Source: Peronospora farinosa | Taxonomy: Eukaryota; Oomycota; Peronosporomycetes; Peronosporales; Peronosporaceae | Assembly (NCBI GenBank): GCA_947646735.1 | Contig: CANTFK010000829.1 | Location: 62,001-126,000, forward strand | Length of the DNA stretch: 64,000 nucleotides | Direction: 5' to 3' | Position numbers and translations under genes: made by a program | Notes under the pieces: model-generated | Databases searched by the model: none | What the model was told of the DNA's origin: nothing | What the model saw: the letters and a program-made list of their open reading frames with translations, nothing else | In this document: positions 42,586 through 53,892 of the stretch, piece after piece | Position numbering within the stretch: the first letter of the stretch is position 1 | Layout of the letters: each line of letters starts with the position of its first letter

Positions 42586-43735
42586 CTAAAACCACGGCAA
42601 TTGGAGGTTTTGGACAAACTTGCGGTTGTCTACGTCTTCCATCCATCGCATCAACTCCTTCTTCGTTTGCGGCAACTTGCTGTTCTTGCCGCCGTCTTTA
42701 GCTCGGAATCTTCCAAGCATCTGGGTTATTGCAGTCTCAATCACTTGCGACTCTGCTTTGTGCATTGCCATGTACTGGCCAAATGCTTCAGTGTGCAAAT
42801 GGGATTCCTGTAGCGATTGCGCCCACTCTTTCTCATAAATTATCTTGAGGAGATGTCTACGAAACGGAGAGCGGAGGACCTTCGTGACCATAGACCTCAA
42901 TGGTGCACTTTCCTCACATGATGCTCGATTCATAGCATTATCCATGCTCTGATAAAAGACATTACGTCCATCTTTCGCACTTTGTTGCGGTGAATGGTAC
43001 ATCCACGTGGTAAGAGCGTAGCGTTGCTTAAAGGCTGGCATCACTCGGTGCAACATTTGCTGCGACGAGAAGAGCACCAACTGACCAAAGCGAGGCTGCA
43101 CCACGACAGGCGGTCTCGGGAACGGGTAAAGCACAATCTCGCCTCTATCGTGTTGCTCCCAGTCTTCATTCAGATAAAGCACAGCAGTCACGCACTTGCC
43201 ATCGTCGCCGTAAGAATCAAAGTGCATGGGAACCTTGTCCAGCATTGTGTTGCGCCTTGATCATATGTCCCGTCAGTCCCAACCATTCTGGCAATGCTTG
43301 ATACAACAACTTGAATATCACTTGCTGCTCGTAGAAATCTCGTAGGAACGGCACGGAAGACTGGTCACGAATGGCTTTGAATGCCAATTCCGTCTCGAGA
43401 ATGCCGTGCTTTTCCAATAACAAAGTTCTCGCGCTTCTTCCTTTACTTGATTCTGCATCATTCAGTAAAACATGCGTCGCGTTTGGATACAATTGACCAC
43501 TCCTTTGTAACAACTTGATCTCATCACGTAGATGACGAAGATACTCGACAGGAAAAGCATCCGGCATGATGTAATAGCCATCTCGCATGAGCTTATTCAC
43601 GAAATGAAACGATATTGATGCATTCCAATTCGCATCAACTCGAAATTGAGCTGGATCAAGTGATTGTATCGTTGAAAATGCAAGTTTTCGACCGAGATGC
43701 CAAAGTAGTGGAGACCGTAGCATTGTCTTTGTCAT
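42586..43735 (-). pseudogene. 2OG-Fe(II) oxygenase, split by a one-base frameshift
   Basis: The first part (43735-43217) runs from MTKTMLRSPLL to a TGA just after IKAQHNAGQG. The second part (43245-42586) lies in the +1 frame and starts at the iron-binding segment PMHFDSYGDDGKCVTAVLYL. Together they form one prolyl-hydroxylase-like enzyme: the HxD pair, a distal His in MLHRVMPAF and the 2OG-binding Arg in KQRYALTTWM. No intron fits between the parts. Possibilities are a recent indel, a sequencing error or a +1 translational frameshift. The rest of both parts is free of stops, which argues against long decay. Substrate unknown. Confidence 0.75.
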
Positions 43736-43804
43736 TCTTGGTACCTTTTTTTCTGTTTGGCATATACGATAGTGTCGTACTATAAAAGACCCTCTCTCTC
43801 GACC
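43736..43804. promoter_or_regulatory. 69-bp divergent promoter interval
   Basis: Separates the start codons of the oxygenase (-) and the OB-fold gene (+). Both promoters must lie here or inside the neighbouring genes. The plus side shows a CTCTCTCGACC leader directly before the ATG. Confidence 0.5.
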
Positions 43805-44581
43805 ATGGGCGAGTTTGTTCCAAGTGGGGTGATTGAAAAGGCTTCACTTCATGACATGATGTACGTTTGATATTGTATGCATGCATGTGGTAGGTAGGAC
43901 AAGTACACTATCTTTTCTAATGGTTGTATGCTTGCAAACAGCTACGTTGCGTGTCCTAAATGCTTTACCTCCATGACTTCCAAGTTGGTTTCGAATGAGA
44001 GATCAGGTATTGAACTAGTGCAAGTACAATGTTCTTCCTGTAGGACAATTACTTGTTTGGATGAGTTACAAGTGAAATATCGATTGAAGGTACGCGTCTT
44101 TATGAAAAAGGGGTTTTGTGTCTTGCATCTTCATGTCGATTCTTTTTCTACTTGTTTTTTTGTTATTGGAATAGCTTCAGCTACTCTATGGATCAACTAT
44201 TGTTGATGGAATACTATTTGACGAAGCAGTCGAGTCATTCCTTGGCGTTTCAGCTTTCAAGATGAAGAAAGACATTATTCCCATGTATCCAAACATATCT
44301 CAACTACTGGAAGAATTGCTGCTTGGATTACGTGTCTCTTTTTATTTGCAACGTCCAGCTCCTAAACGTAACGCCCATGACGTCCAGTTTGTAGTATGTT
44401 TGTTATATACTGTATGAATGTTGTATACTTGCTGATAAAAGTACTACTAACAAAATAACACTTTGTCGAATGTTTGTGTATTTAGCGCGACCTCAAAATC
44501 ACTCAGATTAAACCTCTCATGCCTCAGCTTTTACCCGAGCCTGCAGTACTATTTGCTATCAAACTACTACAAGAGAATTAA
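43805..44581 (+). CDS. small OB-fold protein, RPA1 C-terminal / MEIOB-like
   Basis: Four exons (43805-43860, 43942-44089, 44175-44390, 44486-44581) give 171 residues. A zinc ribbon (VACPKCFTSM ... VQCSSCRTITC, CxxC-CxxC) is followed by an OB-fold segment. Its STIVDGILFDEAVESFLGVSA resembles the DxTG...FDE.AE..LG.SA pattern of the RPA70 C-terminal domain and MEIOB. Single-stranded DNA binding is a reasonable inference. It is far shorter than RPA1 or MEIOB, so it is either a single-domain relative or part of a larger gene with undetected exons. The acceptor at 44174 has an alternative 6 bp later. Confidence 0.65.
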
Positions 44582-44795
44582 AAAACCGTCGTGATCAAAA
44601 AGAGTAGTAGATTAGACAACGAAATACGCTCAAATGACTCCGTTTTATCTAACTCGGCGACTAGTCATCCTAATTCCACTCCTTAAGTCTGCATTCTCTC
44701 ATTGATCAAAAGTACTATTTTCTTTCCAAATACCCGCGACAAGAGATCACCCTAGCGGACAGCACTACCTGCCCTCCCCCCTTCCATCTTCTCTC

Positions 44796-44803
44796 TCATT
44801 CTC
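44796..44803 (+). promoter_or_regulatory. oomycete-type initiator motif of the RasGEF gene
   Basis: TCATTCTC in a CT-rich tract 13 bp before the ATG, matching the oomycete Inr consensus (TCAYTYY). Confidence 0.45.
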
Positions 44804-44815
44804 TCTCTCTTGCTA

Positions 44816-47800
44816 ATGGCACATGATCGTTCAACTCCCGCAACAACTCGTGCAGGTCCTTCATTACTTGTCGCACGTAATTTACTGCCCTCAAATACAA
44901 GTAGTAATACAAATAGTAGTACTACTACCAGTAACATCAGTTCGTCCGTATCAACAATAGCGGAACCTAATACTATTACTACTACACGACCACGACGTAA
45001 TGCTCACAAATACATTCGAGACGATCGTGTCACTACAGCAACATCATCCTCAACAATGTCCACGGCTTCATCAGTCGACAATCCATCGTCTTGTTCAACC
45101 ACGGAAATAGCTGCAGCAGATAATACAAGACGTCTACGTCGTCATACACATGACAGTCATTCCGATCCGGACGTGGAAAATCCAAGACCACAACGACGTG
45201 GATCATCTCCACATCGTCATCATTACCAGCATCAACGATATACAAGAAATGGACTCGAAGCTTTTCGAGCTGAAAAAGCTGTGGGGTTACCGGAAAATAG
45301 TACTGTGACTAGTGATATTGGGCCCGAGAAATTTATAGCCAAGGTGTTTGCCACGTCTTGTACAAAGAACGAAACTTTTGGCTCCAAGTTGAAGTCACCA
45401 CCGGCATCACCGGAAAAAGAATTGTCTTCATCATCAGGTGGACAAGGAAGTGATAAAGAAGAGATGATGATGATGATGGCGAGTACGGAACACCAGAAAC
45501 AGCAGCAAAATTCAATGAAACCATCGCGGATGGTTGTAAAACGACGAACAACAGGACCAGGTCATAGTAACAATAATCGTCAGACGGTAGTAGGATCATC
45601 ATTGCCTGCTCGGGAGCCTTTGATTCGAAGCGAAACACCAGGAATGACCAATAATTCCCACATGGATTCTAGCAGTCTACAGATTCCACCCACCAGCAGT
45701 CCAGGAGAGACGACATACTGCTTAGAAAAATGGCAAATGCAATTACAGAGGTCAGTTTCGGGACATTCGAGCGGTACAGACGATGAATGCAACGGACGGG
45801 ACCAATCATCCCCACGACGACTATACAGCAATCAGCGTAGTCGCCAGCTAATGGAGAGCCCGCCACCGCCTGGTCAAGCAGCGACAACTAGCCGGAGGCG
45901 TCGAAATGGCTCACCTTTGTTGGACCAGGCTAAAATGCGAGAAAAAAATCTTAGCTTGTCTCGTGGCTCAAAGTATCCGGCATCACCAGGAATGAGTGGT
46001 AGATTGCCATCACCACCGCCTCCTTTGTCACTATCTGTGGATGTACAAAGCTGTGCTACGCCCCATTCTTTGGCACGTAACGTTCTTCATCCTGACCATG
46101 AATCAGAGCATAATGATGATGCTACGTCGAAGCCTCGATCTGTTCGCATACGGTATGAGACTCCAGAACGCGGCATGGGTAGCAAAAGAGAAATTTCTCA
46201 TGCATCATTAGGCAAACTTGTCGCTCGTCTCACAGATGCTCACCAGTTTGACACAGAGTTTCGTGACATATTTCTTCTGACGTATCGTTCTTTTTGCTCG
46301 CCGTACGACTTTATCAAGAAACTGTTGAAGCGCTACACGGCTGTGCTTTCGCTTTGTGGAGGCATCGATGCGGAGACAATTGAAAAAACGCAGCATTTGC
46401 TGAACCAAATCACGCTAGAGGAGAAGAGTGAGCGTTTATCAAATGTTACATCGATTTCGACGGCGCGATCTGATATCAACACGGGAATGGAAGCTAACGT
46501 GTCCATAATGCGGCTGCTGAGTGTTCTTAAATTCTGGATCAAGGAGAGTGGTTTTATTGAGCAGGATCTTGCCAACGATCGGAAGGCGCAAAAGAAACTC
46601 ATAAATCTCCTTAACGAGATTCAAAACACGTCACCTCTTCCATCCATTCGACGACACGCTGAGAACCTGCTGCTAACAGTCGCTCAATTATTGTCATCGC
46701 AAAAGCATCAAGCTCAAGTTCAGGCACAAGCACAGGCCCAGACAAAAACGCAAATTCACAGGGGTCCCGTAAAAGTTCTTCCATCTCCCCCTCTCGTGAC
46801 TACAGCTTCAGCTTCGGCGCTGCCTGATAAATCATACTCGAGGTCGGGAGGTGATATTCTTCAGGACCGTCAGAGCGCAGTAGCACTAGCGAAGGCACAC
46901 CAGGTCAGCGATCGCGAAGCATCACATTCGCGACAGCGATTACATGCTGCAGCCAAACTAGCCTTAGCACGATCGTTGTCTGATCCGAAACGGGAGAAAT
47001 CTATGGTGAAACTTCGCACTAAAAACGCGAGTGGTGACATTTTTCAGCTGCGAAAAAGTCGTTCGATTCCTGCTGAAGCTGATGGCCAGGCTGTAACAAC
47101 AGCATATACGAATGATCGGATGCTGCGTAATGGATCTCAGTATCCGGTGCCCAGTGTCGTTGCTGTGGCGCCAAAAATAGAGCGAGGTATTACTACGGGT
47201 AGCGCCGAGGCCGCAATCAAAGCAAATGGCAATGGCAATGGCGCAGGAGGTTTCGACGAGATCATTCAGGATACGTTGCAACGCGCTCGGCTTACGGCAG
47301 CGTCGCGTAAAAGCGCGCGCATTAGTTACGATAAAGTGGAGCCTCTGTCTGGATTGGGTGCACAAGAGATGGCCGATCAGCTGACGCTGATGGAGGCAGA
47401 TCAATATTTCTCGAAATTGAACTCGCGTGAACTGACGAATAAGGCTTGGACTCGTGAAAACAAACATCGTGATGCTCCCCACGTGATGGCTTTGATTGAG
47501 CTCTTTGACGCGACGGCAGAGTGGGTTTCGAGCGAGATTCTGCACCCGCAATTACAGGCCGTTGAACGCGCTAAGATTATCACACTTTTTATTGATGCAG
47601 CCGATAATTGCTACCATATGAACAATTTCAACACGCTGTTTGAAATTACTACTGGACTCTCGGCGCCTTGTATTCGACAACTTAACACCACGTGGAGCCT
47701 GGTTACTGTGGCTGTTCAGGAAAAGTACCAATGTCTTCAGCAAATATGTTCGCCTGATGACAATTATCGCAGTTATCGCCAAGCATTTGCCCTGGTTGAA

Positions 47801-48251
47801 GGTCAGCCAAGGCTTGCCTGTTGGTTCATCTTAGTGAAGGATTTATTCACGTATGAGGAAGCGATGAAGTCTATGGAGGATGGATTGGTAAATTGGCAAA
47901 AGTTTCGTAAGATTTACCGTGTCATTAGGGAGGCCCTTGACCGTCAGAATTTCGACTATGTGGCTGCTAGCTCCAACGGCAGTTGCTTATTCAGGAAAGG
48001 CCGCGGCATTTTGAGGCACGACAGAAAGTCGCAGATTCACATCCGGCATCGGATTGACACGTACGTCTCCTTGTGTATTTGTTGAATCTTGTTTCTTGTT
48101 GTTTCGAACAAAAAAACTAATGGTGTTGTGCCCTTTAACACTGCCCAGTATTCGCAAAGACAGCTCCGTGTTGTATCAGCTAGCGCGAAATGCCAATACA
48201 CAAGAGAGTATCCTGTTTGTGAACAGTTTATCCGAGGCAGGATTTCTGTAG
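44816..48251 (+). CDS. Ras guanine nucleotide exchange factor
   Basis: Two exons (44816-48060, 48149-48251) give 1115 residues. The first 450 residues are low complexity (Ser/Thr/Asn/Gln, Arg and Pro runs), typical of a regulatory tail. A RasGEF N-terminal (REM) domain starts near 465 (LGKLVARLTDAHQFDTEFRD, then FLLTYRSFCSP). The catalytic CDC25 domain starts near 847 (QEMADQLTLMEADQYFSKL) with ADNCYHMNNFNTLFEITTGL and the helical-hairpin region PCIRQLNTTWS. A final segment IRKDSSVLYQLARNA is added by exon 2. It should activate a small Ras-family GTPase at membranes. The ATG at 44816 follows an Inr-like CT tract. Confidence 0.92.
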
Positions 48252-48325
48252 TTGGCCACTATCAGCCCGGCTTTTGCGCATCTGATGCTTATGATTTGAG
48301 CAACTTTCGTGCTATCGTCGACAAA

Positions 48326-48620
48326 ATGGATACGCAGAGGCTTGGGGTTTCAACGTTGTTTGCTTCCTCCTCTCTTACCAGGTAAGGCTGCCAACGATGA
48401 GAGCTGGGCTTCCACGGTCTTGATATTTTGTAACTCGTGAGGATTTGTGGTAGCTAACATCATGGTTGTCATTTCTCTCTGCAGGCACCGAAGGTTTTTC
48501 ACAACTGCCGTGAATGGGGTAGATGACAAAGTAAAGTATGTTTTACTGACGCTACAAATGGTAAATGGAGTCCCAGCAAAATTTGAGCAGCTTAAGATCC
48601 CGATTACTATCGCCTCCTGA
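48326..48620 (+). CDS. possible small two-exon gene or extra RasGEF exon
   Basis: A frame from the ATG at 48326 joins, through a well-formed 103-bp intron (48382-48484; GTAAGG donor, GCTAAC branch-like site, CT-rich tract, CTGCAG acceptor), to a second open exon ending at TGA 48618. The product would be 63 residues (MDTQRLGVSTLFASSSLTR, then HRRFFTTAVNGVDDKVKYVL). No family was recognised. It might instead be an intron in the 3' untranslated region of the RasGEF transcript. Confidence 0.3.
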
Positions 48621-49256
48621 AATTGCAGTCAGTTTACGCAAGCATTTAGTGTGATCCACGCAACCGACAATGCTAAAGAATGAAGTTATGCGCCTATAGA
48701 ACGACGCAAAACTCAATCAGAAGTATCGACCAATACATCAAACCAGCATGACTTTTATCCTGGGATCAGGATCATTAATCTTGAATGAGTTCGCGTGAAC
48801 AGCGTGCCTGGACAGCGTGCCTGATACATTGCAGTCGCCGAAGAGTACTGTCATTTATACCGAGCAGATCAAGAATCAACGTGTTATCAGAGTGAAGCAT
48901 AGTCACTGCGCGCTTGTATCCGAGCTCTATGCAGCTGCGATCAAAACCATATTGCCGTCTTTCTTCAATTTAACCATGGCAACAAAATGGAAAAAGACCG
49001 AGTGATTTTGTTTGCGGGATCCATTCTAAAGTCATGTCACCATAAGCCCTAATTGTTTTGAATTCAAGAATATCACGCAGCTGAGTCGCGCGCAATGTTC
49101 AGTAATTTCAATCGTTACAAGACTGTTATACAGTTGCTGAACGATTGGAAACAGTCTTTGATCAGCTGAATGAAACGAAGGAGAAGCAACGTCGGTATCG
49201 TACAACAGCAACATGTTGCAGACGACAACGTGTCCAACTCAATCAGCGCTCCAGCG
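48621..49256. other. intergenic stretch without recognised gene
   Basis: Between the RasGEF region and the transferase gene; only short frames, no domain or repeat seen. Confidence 0.4.
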
Positions 49257-50324
49257 CTAATTATCGTTCTTATTGACCAGAATGTCTGCTTCTGATGTTA
49301 GACTTGCGTCCACTTTGGACTTGCCCTTCTTATCCTCGCCCTGGTGCCGATCACCCAAAGACAGTTTTCGTTTTGCACCAGCTTCACGCTTCTCATCCGT
49401 CGTATCGTTCATTGCGTGATCTTTTGTATCTGTCTCGTCTTTCAACTCATTAGCCAGATTTCCAGCAATGTGTTCCTTTTGTTGCTCTTCATTTCCATCC
49501 TCGCTCTTTGCAGTAATTTCTAGTGAAGGTTTCGAAGGATCAAATAGAGATTTAACCACGACTCCCATACCAACATCATTCTCTTCCTTGTTTCCATTCA
49601 ATTTCATCAAAACTTGCTGAGAACGCCACTTGTAAAGCAAATCCAGAAACATATCCCGTTTAAAGTCCTTAGCTCCCAAACTCATTTTGTAGCTCATTGA
49701 CATGCCCAAATCCCACATTTTGAACCCGGCCAAGTACAAAAACTTGCTAAGAGCATGAAGCTGCACTGTACCTGCTCCATTAGCTCTACTAAAGCCTGTT
49801 AGACTCGTATAGACACTACCTACTGTATATCCAAGCTCTCCAGCCACTAAAGAATCCGTGACGACATCATACAATTCCACTGTAAAAAATCTCACTCTAA
49901 TTCCAGGATAAAGCTCGATACCTGCATTTCCAGCGTTAAATAGGGTTTTAAAGCTTTTGACAATAGGGGGATAGAGCCAGGGAATCCCGTGCTTTTCATG
50001 ACATCCAGCAATGACACGGTCGAAGTCCCGATTAAGTACGAATGTAAATTTCTTTGCTCTTTTACGAACAATTTTGGGAACGTGCTCGGGTTCATCCCTC
50101 TTAAAGAGCAGCAGACAACGCTGACGATGAAGTTTTGGCAGTAAGAGACATTGGTCCTGGAACTCGGAAGCGATGGGTAAGAAACCCTCGTACATGAGAT
50201 GACTTAGTAATAACGGATCAAAATGACGTGATACATAGAAATCATCTTGTGAATGGAAGACAAAGCGCCGTAAATGCACAGGGATATAGTCGGCGTCTGC
50301 ACGTAAAGCACGAGGTGGCGTCAT
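49257..50324 (-). CDS. leucyl/phenylalanyl-tRNA-protein transferase-like protein
   Basis: 355 residues, a single exon. The fold signature is visible: HFDPLLLSHLMYEGFLPIA at the start, then LVAGELGYTVGSVYTSLTGFSRANGAGTVQL, which corresponds to the GE.G...G...E/T.L core of Aat-type transferases, and a C-terminal segment LYLAGFKMWDLGMSMSYKM. Bacterial Aat adds Leu/Phe to N-terminal Lys/Arg as a degradation signal. Eukaryotic versions occur in algae and protists. After about residue 240 there is a long Lys/Glu/Asp-rich tail absent from bacterial enzymes. Substrate and pathway here are inferred. Confidence 0.75.
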   Translation of the reverse strand: MTPPRALRADADYIPVHLRRFVFHSQDDFYVSRHFDPLLLSHLMYEGFLPIASEFQDQCLLLPKLHRQRCLLLFKRDEPEHVPKIVRKRAKKFTFVLNRDFDRVIAGCHEKHGIPWLYPPIVKSFKTLFNAGNAGIELYPGIRVRFFTVELYDVVTDSLVAGELGYTVGSVYTSLTGFSRANGAGTVQLHALSKFLYLAGFKMWDLGMSMSYKMSLGAKDFKRDMFLDLLYKWRSQQVLMKLNGNKEENDVGMGVVVKSLFDPSKPSLEITAKSEDGNEEQQKEHIAGNLANELKDETDTKDHAMNDTTDEKREAGAKRKLSLGDRHQGEDKKGKSKVDASLTSEADILVNKNDN

Positions 50325-50648
50325 AATGATTTTAAATCCATGAATATGTTTTTCGAGAAGGGGATTGGATAAAAGTAGGTTAGAAATGATAGGATTGGTG
50401 GAAAGTAGATGCTTACTTAGTATACTGTTTTTTAAGTTTCTATTTGTCTATCATACATTGTGTACGTTATCATGTAACCTGTAGAATCTTATAATTGAAG
50501 CAGTTGATTCGGAAGAGTTTGACACACGTCTTGCTCGTCCGTCAAGCAATCATTTGATTTTGTAAGGTCTTGTATAATTTATAAGCGAAGTGTCGTAGCA
50601 GCACTTTTGGTCGTGTTGTCACGAACTGAAATAATATGGTACCTATTC

Positions 50649-50775
50649 TGTCGTCCCCATTGCCATTTTGTCGTCCTTATTGCCATTTTGTCGTCCTTAT
50701 TGCAATTTTGTCGTCCTTATTGCCATTTTGTCGTCCTTATTGCAATTTTGTCGTCCTTATTGTAATTTTGTCGTA
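50649..50775. repeat. 20-bp minisatellite, about 6 copies
   Basis: Unit TGTCGTCCTTATTGCCATTT, repeated about six times with C/A variation, in the divergent promoter between the transferase (-) and the coiled-coil gene (+). Confidence 0.9.
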
Positions 50776-51091
50776 TACTCGTTAGGCAAATGAACGATAC
50801 ATACTGTACCGTGATCTTCCGATTACAGTCCCATCACGACACCTATTCGAGTAACTAAACAGAATTTACTTTCCCCTACCCTAACCGCGTTTGCTGAACC
50901 TAAAAGAGACGGTCACTCCCTCGAATAGAGCGAGTCAAAAAAAAAAGAAAAAAAACCCTTTTTGGGTTTTATTTCCCATTTTCCGTTTCGCTTGCAACAG
51001 TAAAAAGGGTGCAAACTTTCGAGGGCATCTTCGTGCCAGAAAAAGAAGGCACGCACTCTTTAGTATAGGAAAACAATCGGCATAGAGCCAA

Positions 51092-52627
51092 ATGAGTGAA
51101 GACGACGACACTAGTGTCGTATTCCAAGAAAAATGCAATGAATTTCCTCCTCTTCTTCGTTCGTCTTCAGCCACAATTCGTGAACCTCAAAGTAACAGTA
51201 AAAGAGCGACTTTACCTTATGTTCGATCGGATAATGAGACACAGATTCATACACCCACGTCCTTGAGCTATACGAGTTCTGGACGTGTTGCTAGTGAACG
51301 TGTAGGTGGTCGTCGACGGGCTGAAACGGACAACCACATGCGCTCGTCTCTCCCGCCGATACTTTCAAGCAACATTGTCTTGGATCGTCGATTGTTGCAC
51401 AAGTACGAACAAGTGAATCAGGAGATTGAACGCATTGTTCGGGCCTCTCAAGTGGATCAAGGACAAGGATTATCCGATACAGACGCTCGAAGTGCAAGAC
51501 AAGTGAAGAATGAATTGCGTCAAGCAAAAAAGAGCTCGGCACAGATGATTCATGCCCAGAAAGAGCTCCTGGACAAGATTGAAAAGCAGGAACGAGGTGG
51601 ATTTCGTCGAGTTTTTACGCTAAACAAGGCAGCCAAAATGGCCAAATTACGGACCAAATTATGTGCAAAGTTGAGTGAGTCGGTGCTTGTGGATGAAGAG
51701 CTACAGAGACTTGAGAGACAGAGCACGGCTTTGTCTGCTACAGCATTGGGCACGATCATGCAGAATGGCAAAGCTGTGGTAAATGTAAGTAATGTTCATG
51801 GAGTTGGAGGGAACAATTATGCAGGGACAAACAATGCTGGAAATACAAGCAGCAGTGTCTCGAGAATGAGTGTGACAGGGGTGAGCAATGTGGATGAAAT
51901 ACGTGATGTGAGTGGCTGTGAAAGCAGTGGACCTGGACCAGCAATAATGATGAGTTCAGGATGGGAAGATGCTCAGGAAGAATTGCTGATGCTTGAGAGA
52001 GAGAAGGAGGATATTCTTACTAATTTGTTCCAGACGGTGGATATGCCGGCTGTGCTGGATTTACACGCACGTATTGCGAGTTTTACCAGTGAGATTAAAG
52101 CAGTAGCAAGTGTGAAGAAACAGGCTGATCGTGTTGAGGAGATGTACCGTAAGGCACTGCATCTGCTACGTGTGGCGCTAGCTGCAGTTGTATCACCGAA
52201 TTACTCTGGTAGTATCCGTGAGTTTGCTGTGAGTTCATATCCTCTGGCAGTCGAGGCGGGTCATCTCATTGAGCAAGGTTGCCACGTAATTCAACCGGAG
52301 GCACGTCGCAAATACGAGTCGTTTGCGCTAGAGCTGACTCACGTGAGACCACCCAAGTTCCCTCAGCCCGTGTCAGATTTTGCTCGGCGCTCACGAACAC
52401 ATTACGACCCGCATAGTGCGCTCTCGATTGAAGGGATGCGTAACTTACACGCAGCTGAGAATGTGCTCATTTTGTTACAGCGGCTGGTGATTCAGAAGCT
52501 GGAGGGTATTGAAAAGTGGCAGGCCAAGCTCATTAAGGACCAAGAGGCTGCTGAACGCGCCCATGCGCAGATGGAGACAAAGCTGCAGGAGCAGGTAGCG
52601 GTACTAGCACGTTCGGTCTCGGTGTAA
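51092..52627 (+). CDS. coiled-coil protein of unknown function
   Basis: 511 residues, a single exon. The polar N-terminus is followed by coiled-coil segments (about 95-220 with KYEQVNQEIERIVRAS and EELQRLERQ; about 290-350; and a C-terminal coil IEKWQAKLIKDQEAAERAHAQ). A Gly/Asn/Ser-rich linker lies near 225-270. The C-terminal half (VEEMYRKALHLLRVALAAVV onward) looks like a conserved helical domain. No known catalytic motif is present. Possibly a cytoskeletal or trafficking scaffold; I cannot name the family. The start ATG follows a CGGCATAGAGCCAA leader. Confidence 0.7.
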   Translation: MSEDDDTSVVFQEKCNEFPPLLRSSSATIREPQSNSKRATLPYVRSDNETQIHTPTSLSYTSSGRVASERVGGRRRAETDNHMRSSLPPILSSNIVLDRRLLHKYEQVNQEIERIVRASQVDQGQGLSDTDARSARQVKNELRQAKKSSAQMIHAQKELLDKIEKQERGGFRRVFTLNKAAKMAKLRTKLCAKLSESVLVDEELQRLERQSTALSATALGTIMQNGKAVVNVSNVHGVGGNNYAGTNNAGNTSSSVSRMSVTGVSNVDEIRDVSGCESSGPGPAIMMSSGWEDAQEELLMLEREKEDILTNLFQTVDMPAVLDLHARIASFTSEIKAVASVKKQADRVEEMYRKALHLLRVALAAVVSPNYSGSIREFAVSSYPLAVEAGHLIEQGCHVIQPEARRKYESFALELTHVRPPKFPQPVSDFARRSRTHYDPHSALSIEGMRNLHAAENVLILLQRLVIQKLEGIEKWQAKLIKDQEAAERAHAQMETKLQEQVAVLARSVSV

Positions 52628-53892
52628 GGGGGCAGGACGTGTGTTGTCTATCTGTGATGAAATGGTGCGTGTGCATATCGAATCGAGGTGGGAAAGTGGA
52701 GAGTAAGAGGTAAAAAAGCAAGAAGCAAGAAGAGAGACAAAGTCGGCTTTCGATGGCAGAAAGTGAGTGACACAAGTGGAGATTGGCGTCGAAGCCGCAA
52801 AGCTTGTAGTTATGGCGGGTGGCGTGGAGGTCGAGTAGCGGTGCGTCAATATATTTATTCGCCACTGTCTCAGAAGTTTTGTTCGCTGGTAATCTTGGCG
52901 GCTGCACGTAAGAGGGTTATGGGATGATGAGTCTCCTCTTAAGTTTGTGCAGAAACGCATGGATGGCGTTGTCAAGCTAATTGAAAGTTTTGTGTCCATG
53001 GTGAGGCTACGTCGACGTCGCTTTGAGAGACATCATCGGAAAGGTAGAACTTTTTTATCACCACGCTCGGTCGTAAGTTAGTTTGCTATTGTCGCAAACA
53101 AACTCAGCATGATCTTCCTGTTCATGGTCGTTTTGACACAAGTCAATCGAATCGTCGCTTTTGGTTTAAGTACGTCACGTTTGGGAAATTGAGGTCGCAC
53201 GTATGAAAAAGAGAGCTATGGAGTACTACAAGTCCTAGGAATACAAGTCTTCGGATATTCTTCGTGTATCGCTGGCCATAGACGTGTATTGCTGGTTATA
53301 GACTTGCGAGTCGGTTGGTTCGTTGTCTGTGAGCGATCCATCGGTAGTCGAATTGTATTCCTTATTGTTTTTTCCATCTCGTTTGAAAAAGACCGTCGTA
53401 ATAGTCAAATCGTGACACATGACACCGTTACACTGTCGAGTTTTGTTCTGTAGAGCGACATACGGGACACCTTTTTGACGTACGTAAAGTAGTTCTGGGA
53501 CTCTATAGCATGGCATTTATATGAGCCTAGAACACAATCATCTTTTTATCTGAACAGCAGCCACGTTCATACATCCAGAGCTTTATGTTGTTTTTTGTAT
53601 GGTACTTGTTGAAGCCAGTGGGTATGCAATGGGTCGCGATCGACCATTATCTTGAGGTCAATCATCTACAATTTACTAGTTATGAAAGCCTTTATATAGG
53701 AGTGCGTGTACCTTTATTAACAGTATAATTGTGGCTATCCAACAAACTAAAACGTAGCTGGCTGAACTCGAATGATAGTCCCAATTGTCAGGACAATGGC
53801 TACACGATAATCCCTCATTTCAACCAATCCCCACCCATCTCTAGCCTTCAATGTGTAAAAAGCACTTTTTAATATCACTTTTTTTAGTACTT
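52628..53892. other. 1.3-kb intergenic stretch; Inr-like motif at its right end
   Basis: Only short frames without domains. At 53814-53826 CTCATTTCAACCA, followed by CCCC, resembles the oomycete Inr-FPR core promoter, about 70 bp before the WDR24-like start. Confidence 0.5.

Noticed and set aside
46964..47551. 195-codon minus-strand ORF
   Set aside because: Lies entirely opposite the RasGEF coding exon, has no domain and is explained by codon bias of the sense gene.
52533..52999. Overlapping minus-strand ORFs after the coiled-coil gene
   Set aside because: Low-complexity Ser/Thr/Pro content, no domain, partly opposite the coding end and 3' UTR.
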